Assembly (NCBI GenBank): GCA_046726215.1
Contig: JBKPAA010000015.1
Coordinates: forward strand, 1-64,000
Direction of reading: 5' to 3'
Length of the DNA stretch: 64,000 nucleotides
Source: DASQUK01 sp046726215
GTDB taxonomy: Bacteria; Actinomycetota; Acidimicrobiia; Acidimicrobiales; VFJN01
Under the pieces are notes generated by a model that ran no database searches, was not told where the DNA came from, and saw only the letters and a list, made by a program, of their open reading frames with translations. Both the position numbers and the translations under genes were made by a program. Below, in pieces: positions 59,019 through 64,000 of the stretch. Position 1 is the stretch's first letter. Every line of letters starts with the position of its first letter.

Positions 59019-60808
59019 TGTGGATGGCGGCGGGTGTCAGCGAGGAAGACAAGCTCGACCGCGTCGCCGCCGGCCGGGTGCTGCGCCGAACGACCCGTCT
59101 GCTCCGCCCGCAGGCGGCCCGGGTGGCGGGGGCGTTGGCGATGGTCGTCCTCTGGACCGGGACCGTCCTGGCGGGCCCCTACCTGGTTCGCTACGGGATC
59201 GACCACGGCATCAACGAGGGCGACGCCGGGGCGCTGAACGCGGCGGTGGTCGGCTACGTGGTGGTCGCCGCTCTCGCCTACGTCACCAACCGCATCCAGA
59301 TCACGCTCATCAGCCGCGTCGGCGAGGACTTCCTCCGCCGCCTCCGCATCCGGGTGTTCGATCACCTGCAACGGCTGTCCATGCCGTTCTACGACCGCTC
59401 CAAGGCCGGCGTGCTGGTGTCGCGCATGACCTCCGACGTCGACTCCCTGGCCGAGCTCATCCAGCTGGGCCTGGCTATGTTCGTCTCCAACGCCCTCCTA
59501 CTGCTGGTGTCAGTGGTCGTGCTGACCACGGTGTCGTGGCAACTCATGCTCGTCTGCATGGTTGGGCTGCCCCCGGTGATCCTGGCCAGCATCAAGTTCC
59601 AGCGCGACTCCAACGACGCGTATCTCGACGTGCGCGACCGCATCGGCTCCACGCTGTCGCACCTGCAGGAGGGCATCGCCGGAGTGCGGGTCGTGCAGGC
59701 CTTCGCCCGCGAGGAGGTCGAGGTCGGCCGGTTCGAGCGGGGCAACCGAGAGTTGTACGACAGCCACATGCGCTCGGTAGCGATCTCGGCCTGGTACCTG
59801 CCCGTCATCGAGCTGGCCGGCTGGGGGACCACCGCCCTCGCCCTGGGAGTCGGCGGGTGGTGGGTGGACCAGGGGATGCTCACGGTCGGCACCGTGGCGT
59901 TCTTCGTGCTGACGCTGTCCAACCTGTTCGAGCCGGTGCAGCAGCTGAGCCAGCTCTTCAACATGGTGCAGTCGGCCGGCGCCGGCCTGCACAAGCTGTA
60001 CGAGCTCCTCGACACCCCGGTCGACGTGCCCGAGCGGCCGGGCGCGGTGGACCTACCGGGTGCGAGCGCCATCGAGGTCCACGGCGTGTCGTTCGCCTAC
60101 GGGGACGGCCCGATGGTCCTCCGGGACGTGTCGCTCCTGATCCCGACCGGGACGCGGCTAGCGCTCGTGGGACCGACCGGCGCCGGCAAGTCCACGCTTG
60201 CCAAGCTCGTGGCCAGGCTCTACGACCCGACGTCGGGGGCGGTCCGCCTCGGGGGCGTCGACCTGCGCGACGCCACGCTGGCGTCGCTGCGAGGGCGGAT
60301 CGTGGTGATCCCACAGGAGGGGTTCCTGTTCAACGGCACCATCCGCGACAACGTGCGCCTGGCGCGGTCGGACGCCACCGACTCCGAGGTCGAGGGGGCG
60401 CTGCGGGCCGTCGGCGCCTACGAGCGGTTCGCAGCGTTGCCCGACGGGCTCGACACCGAGGTCCGGGAGCGGGGCAGCAGGCTGTCGGCGGGGGAGAAGC
60501 AGCTGGTCTCGTTGGCCCGGGCCGCCCTTGCCGACCCGGCCGTGCTGGTGCTGGACGAGGCCACGTCCAGCCTCGACCCCGGCACCGAGGCGCTGGTCGA
60601 GTCGGCGGTCGACCGGCTGCTCGAGGGTCGGACCGTGGTGGTGATCGCCCACCGGCTGTCGACGTCGGAGCGTGCCGACGTGGTGGGCGTCGTCGACGGC
60701 GGCGAGCTGGTCGAGCTCGGTACGCACGCCGAGCTGCTGGCGGCGGGCGGGCGCTACGCCAGCCTGTACGCGACCTGGGTGGCCGGCATCAAGGCGCCGG
60801 CCGGCTGA
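59018..60808 (+). CDS. ABC exporter half-transporter 2
   Basis: A 596-residue partner half-transporter. ATG at 59018 with GAGGAGG ten bases upstream. Membrane domain about residues 30-330; Walker A G-P-T-G-A-G-K-S-T at 385; signature L-S-A-G-E-K-Q at 489 (changed from LSGGQ); Walker B L-V-L-D-E-A-T-S-S with the catalytic Glu. One half has a canonical signature and degenerate catalytic Glu, the other the reverse, so the pair forms an asymmetric heterodimer such as BmrCD/TM287-288. Export of drugs or lipids is likely. Confidence 0.95.
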   Translation: MWMAAGVSEEDKLDRVAAGRVLRRTTRLLRPQAARVAGALAMVVLWTGTVLAGPYLVRYGIDHGINEGDAGALNAAVVGYVVVAALAYVTNRIQITLISRVGEDFLRRLRIRVFDHLQRLSMPFYDRSKAGVLVSRMTSDVDSLAELIQLGLAMFVSNALLLLVSVVVLTTVSWQLMLVCMVGLPPVILASIKFQRDSNDAYLDVRDRIGSTLSHLQEGIAGVRVVQAFAREEVEVGRFERGNRELYDSHMRSVAISAWYLPVIELAGWGTTALALGVGGWWVDQGMLTVGTVAFFVLTLSNLFEPVQQLSQLFNMVQSAGAGLHKLYELLDTPVDVPERPGAVDLPGASAIEVHGVSFAYGDGPMVLRDVSLLIPTGTRLALVGPTGAGKSTLAKLVARLYDPTSGAVRLGGVDLRDATLASLRGRIVVIPQEGFLFNGTIRDNVRLARSDATDSEVEGALRAVGAYERFAALPDGLDTEVRERGSRLSAGEKQLVSLARAALADPAVLVLDEATSSLDPGTEALVESAVDRLLEGRTVVVIAHRLSTSERADVVGVVDGGELVELGTHAELLAAGGRYASLYATWVAGIKAPAG

Positions 60809-60825
60809 TTTCCCTTGTTGGTCTT

Positions 60826-61071
60826 CTAGAGCTCGATCGGCACGTCCCTGAGGTCCGTCCACAGCTCGTGCGGGCGGGCGAACCTGCGATCGGGCAGTCG
60901 TTCGAGAAGCTCGATGACGGCCGGGCGGGCGCCGACGCGCCGGGCCGCGACGAGGAGGTCGGACCGGGTCAGCGGTCCGCCGGCGAAGGCTTCGCCGATG
61001 TGATCGATCACCTCGACCCGGGTGACCGCGACGTTGCCGGCGTCACCGACAGGGATGGTCTGGCCGGACAT
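60826..61071 (-). CDS. DUF2795 protein
   Basis: An 81-residue protein. ATG at 61071 with GGAGGA six bases upstream. The core E-V-I-D-H-I-G-E-A-F-A-G-G-P-L-T-R-S-D-L-L and A-A-R-R-V-G-A-R-P-A-V-I-E-L-L-E-R-L fit DUF2795, a small helical domain of unknown role common in actinobacteria. It follows the GT39-like gene by 13 bases on the same strand and converges with the ABC operon. Confidence 0.75.
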   Translation of the reverse strand: MSGQTIPVGDAGNVAVTRVEVIDHIGEAFAGGPLTRSDLLVAARRVGARPAVIELLERLPDRRFARPHELWTDLRDVPIEL

Positions 61072-61084
61072 CGTTGTCCTCCGA

Positions 61085-62521
61085 TCACGCAATTGTGACT
61101 GGGCCTGACTCGGGTCGGCCCCAGCTGCGGAGACCTCGCGAGTCTCCAAAACGTGACATTACAGTTACATGAACTGGCTGTGCTAGTGCCTCCGCCGCTG
61201 GGTGCTCGTCCGCCGCGGCCGGCGACTCGGCGCGGCGCCGCGGTGTCATTGCGTCGACGGCCACGGCGGCGAGGATCACCACGGCCGGTTCGGCGGGGGC
61301 TCGATAGCGGGTCTGAGCGAAGATGGCGGCCACCGCCAGGAGGGTGATGGCGGCCACCACCAGCAACGGAAAGACCGGCACCTCACGGCGGCGTCGCAAC
61401 ACCACCGCCCCGGCGATGGCGAGCCCCGCGAGGATGTACCACGAGACCAGGCCGGCGTAGGCCACCCACCGCTCCTGGCCGTGGATCAGGTCGTCATAGT
61501 CGATCTCCTGGCCGACCCCGTAGACCTTGAGCGCCCGTCCGAGCCGTGCCGCCATGACCAGCGGCACCCGGTCGACGTGGTCGCCGATGTACCGGAAGAC
61601 CTCACGGCGCACCTGCCGCTCCCGTTGTGACCCGTCGAGCTCGTCCCAACCGGGCGTGCGGGCCTGCGCCGCCGCGAAGGTCTCGTCGGCGCACTCGTAG
61701 TCCTTGTAGCCGATCAGGTCGCCGTAGTACGTCGAGTCACAATTGGCCGCCGCCATCGCGCTGCCGAAGTTCGTGGAGATGTACACGGGCTCCTCGAAGC
61801 GGCTGAAGTTGAATGCCACCCAGGGGGCCAGGGTCGCCAGCGCCGTCGCCCCCCCGACGGCGAGCCAGCCGAGCTTGCGCCGGATGGGCACCGCCTTGAC
61901 CAGGGCGGCCAGCGGCAGCAGCAGGAGCGGCAGCATCAGGATCAGCTCGGGCCGGGCCAGGGCCGCCAGCCCGCAGCAGACACCGAGCCATGCCGCCCGC
62001 GGCCAGGTCGGGACGTCCCAGAAGCGGTAGGCCGACCAGAGGGTCACGCTGACCATGAAGATCGAAGCGGTCTCCGACAGCAGTGCGCCGTCGTGGAGCC
62101 ACATGTTCGGGTAGACGGCGGCCAGGGCTGCGGCCACCAGCCCGCAGCGCGGCCCTGCGACCCGGCGGCCCACCAGGCCACAGAACACGACAGATCCCGC
62201 CCCTAGGACGCACGACCAGAGCATGTGCGTGACCTGCCACGTCTGGTGGCCGGGGTCGACGGCCGAGGCGATGGTGAGCCACAGCTCGTAGAGGGGAGGG
62301 TGGTCCGCCGCCTGCACCACGTGGCCGGCGGATGCCGCGAGCGGTTCGATGAAGCCCCGGCCCCCGGCGATCAGGTCGGCGCCGGCACTGTAGTAGTAGG
62401 CGTCGCCGCCCAGGGGCACCACGCTGCGACGAAACGCCAGCACGTACGCGACCCGCAGCCCGAAGCCGGCCAGGCCCAGGAAGGCCAAGGTCAGCTCGAA
62501 CCCCCACCGGCGCCGCAGCAC
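61085..62521 (-). CDS. GT39/ArnT-like glycosyltransferase, integral membrane
   Basis: A 478-residue membrane enzyme with about ten helices of the dolichol-phosphate-mannose/ArnT type. The first periplasmic loop has the family acidic motif G-G-D-A-Y-Y-Y-S-A-G-A-D-L; a second is D-H-P-P-L-Y-E-L. GTG at 62521 is preferred over the ATG at 62584 because a TACCAT box (62530-62535) lies exactly eight bases before it. It would move a sugar from a polyprenyl carrier to a lipid or protein outside the membrane. Confidence 0.82.
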   Translation of the reverse strand: MLRRRWGFELTLAFLGLAGFGLRVAYVLAFRRSVVPLGGDAYYYSAGADLIAGGRGFIEPLAASAGHVVQAADHPPLYELWLTIASAVDPGHQTWQVTHMLWSCVLGAGSVVFCGLVGRRVAGPRCGLVAAALAAVYPNMWLHDGALLSETASIFMVSVTLWSAYRFWDVPTWPRAAWLGVCCGLAALARPELILMLPLLLLPLAALVKAVPIRRKLGWLAVGGATALATLAPWVAFNFSRFEEPVYISTNFGSAMAAANCDSTYYGDLIGYKDYECADETFAAAQARTPGWDELDGSQRERQVRREVFRYIGDHVDRVPLVMAARLGRALKVYGVGQEIDYDDLIHGQERWVAYAGLVSWYILAGLAIAGAVVLRRRREVPVFPLLVVAAITLLAVAAIFAQTRYRAPAEPAVVILAAVAVDAMTPRRRAESPAAADEHPAAEALAQPVHVTVMSRFGDSRGLRSWGRPESGPVTIA

Positions 62522-62529
62522 GGAGGCGC

Positions 62530-62535
62530 ATGGTA
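62530..62535 (-). promoter_or_regulatory. -10 box TACCAT for the GT39-like gene
   Basis: On the minus strand TACCAT stands eight bases upstream of the GTG at 62521. It lies inside the longer frame that starts at 62584, which argues for the later start. Confidence 0.5.
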
Positions 62536-62572
62536 GGTCCTGACCCGGTGTGGAGGCCGCGGGTGCGATTGC

Positions 62573-62578
62573 TACTAT
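62573..62578 (+). promoter_or_regulatory. Candidate -10 box TACTAT for sufB
   Basis: TACTAT lies 49 bases before the sufB ATG (62628), which has GAAGGGG as ribosome site. No convincing -35 or IscR/SufR-type operator is seen. Confidence 0.35.
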
Positions 62579-62627
62579 CCACATAGGAGAAATTCACGCG
62601 ACCACCTACTGTCCGAAGGGGACGCAC

Positions 62628-64000
62628 ATGGCAGTCGCCGATCTCGACCTGGGGCGCTACAAGCTCGGCTGGTCCGACGAGGAGAACTACGTCTTCAAGC
62701 CCAAGAAGGGCCTGAACGAGGAGATCGTCCGCGAGATGTCGTGGATGAAGGGCGAGCCCGACTGGATGCTCGACTATCGCCTCGCCTCGCTCCGCCACTT
62801 CCAGAAGCGGCCCATGCCCACCTGGGGCGGCGACATGTCCGAGATCTACTTGGACGACATCTACTACTACGTGAAGCCGACAGAGGCTCAGGTCGACGAG
62901 TGGGAAGAGCTGCCCGACTCGATCAAGAGGACATACGAGAAGCTGGGCATCCCCGAGGCCGAGCGGAAGTACCTGGCCGGCGTGACCGCACAGTACGAGA
63001 GCGAGGTCGTCTTCCACCGCAACCGCGAGGACCTCGAGCGCCAGGGCGTCGTGTTCTGCGACATGGACACCGCGCTGCGGGAGTACCCCGACATCGTCAA
63101 GCCCTACTTCGGCAAGATCATCCCCAAGAACGACAACAAGTTCGCCGCCCTCAACTCGTCAGTGTGGTCGGGCGGGTCGTTCATCTACGTGCCGCCGGGC
63201 GTCGAGGTGGAGATGCCGCTGCAGGCCTACTTCCGCATCAACGCGGAGAACATGGGCCAGTTCGAGCGCACGCTGATCATCGCCGACGAGGGCGCCAAGG
63301 TGCACTACATCGAGGGCTGCTCGGCTCCGGTGTACACCACGGACTCGTTGCACTCCGCCGTGGTCGAGATCGTGGTCAAGCCCAGCGCCCGGGTGACCTA
63401 CACCACCATCCAGAACTGGTCGAGCAACGTCTTCAACCTGGTCACCAAGCGCGCCCGGGTCGAGGCCGAGGGCCACATGGAGTGGATCGACGGCAACATC
63501 GGGTCCCGCCTCACGATGAAGTACCCGGCCGTGTACATGGTCGGTCCCAAGGCGACCGGCGAGGTGCTGTCGGTGGCCTACGCCGGGCCCGGCCAGCACC
63601 AGGACGCCGGGGCCAAGATGGTGCACGCCGCTCCCGAGACGTCGTCGAAGATCGTCTCGAAGTCGATCTCCAAGGACGGCGGGCGCACGTCGTACCGCGG
63701 CCTCGTCCGCGTTGAGGACGACGCCTTCGGCTGCAAGAGCCACGTGCAGTGCGACGCGCTGATCCTCGACGAGGACTCCGTGAGCGACACGTTCCCGTAC
63801 ATGGAGGTCGGCGCCCGCGACGCCCAGATCGGCCACGAGGCCACGGTGTCCAAGGTGGCCGACGAGCAGCTCTTCTACCTCATGAGCCGCGGCCTCTCCG
63901 AGGAGCAGGCGATGAGCATGGTGGTCAACGGCTTCATCGAGCCGGTCACCCGGACCCTGCCCATGGAGTACGCGGTGGAGTGGAGCCGCCTGATCGAGCT
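62628..64000 (+). CDS. sufB: Fe-S cluster assembly protein SufB (runs off the window)
   Basis: The first 457 residues of SufB, the scaffold subunit of the SUF SufBCD complex that assembles iron-sulfur clusters. ATG at 62628 (M-A-V-A-D-L-D-L-G-R-Y), with GAAGGGG upstream. Motifs are W-M-L-D-Y-R-L-A-S-L-R-H-F, K-F-A-A-L-N-S-S-V-W-S-G-G-S-F-I-Y-V-P-P-G-V, E-G-C-S-A-P-V-Y with the conserved Cys, and T-V-S-K-V-A-D-E-Q-L-F-Y-L-M-S-R-G. About ten to twenty residues are outside the window. No sufR gene precedes it; sufD, sufC and sufS are expected downstream. Its clusters would supply the MutY-type enzyme among others. Confidence 0.97.
   Translation, partial: MAVADLDLGRYKLGWSDEENYVFKPKKGLNEEIVREMSWMKGEPDWMLDYRLASLRHFQKRPMPTWGGDMSEIYLDDIYYYVKPTEAQVDEWEELPDSIKRTYEKLGIPEAERKYLAGVTAQYESEVVFHRNREDLERQGVVFCDMDTALREYPDIVKPYFGKIIPKNDNKFAALNSSVWSGGSFIYVPPGVEVEMPLQAYFRINAENMGQFERTLIIADEGAKVHYIEGCSAPVYTTDSLHSAVVEIVVKPSARVTYTTIQNWSSNVFNLVTKRARVEAEGHMEWIDGNIGSRLTMKYPAVYMVGPKATGEVLSVAYAGPGQHQDAGAKMVHAAPETSSKIVSKSISKDGGRTSYRGLVRVEDDAFGCKSHVQCDALILDEDSVSDTFPYMEVGARDAQIGHEATVSKVADEQLFYLMSRGLSEEQAMSMVVNGFIEPVTRTLPMEYAVEWSRLIE

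Overview
This window is high-GC DNA (most third codon positions are G or C) from what looks like an actinobacterium. The gene content points to the Acidimicrobiia or a close relative: a luciferase-like F420-type oxidoreductase, a PPOX-type flavoprotein, an ethylmalonyl-CoA-type gene set and MerR-type cyclases. Many GTG starts, 4-base ATGA/GTGA gene overlaps and a frequent TANNNT box 6-10 bases before the start codon (leaderless transcription) also fit. The taxonomic call is an inference. No complete rRNA or tRNA gene and no CRISPR array was seen.

Region 1 (1-6.7 kb) is a decayed island. Two 53-base direct repeats (105-157 and 6630-6682, 51 of 53 identical) match the 3' part of a tRNA-Leu(UAA). 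They enclose a relic of a tyrosine integrase N-terminus, a frameshifted methyltransferase, a TPR-regulator fragment with an in-frame stop, a truncated SnoaL-like gene and a relic of an ECF sigma factor. Apparently intact genes lie beside them: a VOC protein, an aldo-keto reductase and a class III nucleotide cyclase.

Region 2 (6.8-20.7 kb) holds an Ada/AlkA DNA-repair fusion, a FAD oxidase coupled to a FAD monooxygenase, an epimerase-like SDR, a MerR regulator with its operator in a 20-bp promoter spacer and its NmrA-type neighbour, and exported enzymes: an M1 peptidase, a penicillin-acylase-family hydrolase, an anchored trypsin-like protease and a lipoprotein. Region 3 (20.7-30.6 kb) looks like a CoA-dependent catabolic locus: two SDRs, a double TetR protein, a quinone-reductase-type MDR enzyme, an APH-like kinase coupled to an acyl-CoA dehydrogenase, and the divergent chain acyl-CoA ligase, P450, DUF4326. 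Its substrate cannot be read from sequence.

Region 4 (30.7-41.6 kb) has a secreted inhibitory-type serpin lipoprotein, AlkB coupled to another 2OG oxygenase, an NhaA antiporter fused to a DsbA-like domain, a 58-residue acidic protein, a HAD lipoprotein with a LOG-like protein, and fumarase. Region 5 (41.6-50.4 kb) has three CitE/malyl-CoA-lyase-family genes, a methylsuccinyl-CoA-dehydrogenase-like enzyme and a MaoC hydratase. Together these resemble the lower half of the ethylmalonyl-CoA pathway. Region 6 (50.4-64 kb) has tandem methyltransferases coupled to a short MutY, an epoxide-hydrolase-like enzyme, an MBL hydrolase, a two-gene ABC exporter with a perfect palindrome at its promoter, a GT39-like membrane protein and the start of sufB.

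The most unusual DNA element is a 95-bp repeat found three times in intergenic DNA (23925, 30588, 39770). Each copy has four 8-base boxes at exact 29-base spacing, two GAGGCAAT then two ATTGCCTC (one box degenerate in copy 3). I know of no described family with this layout.
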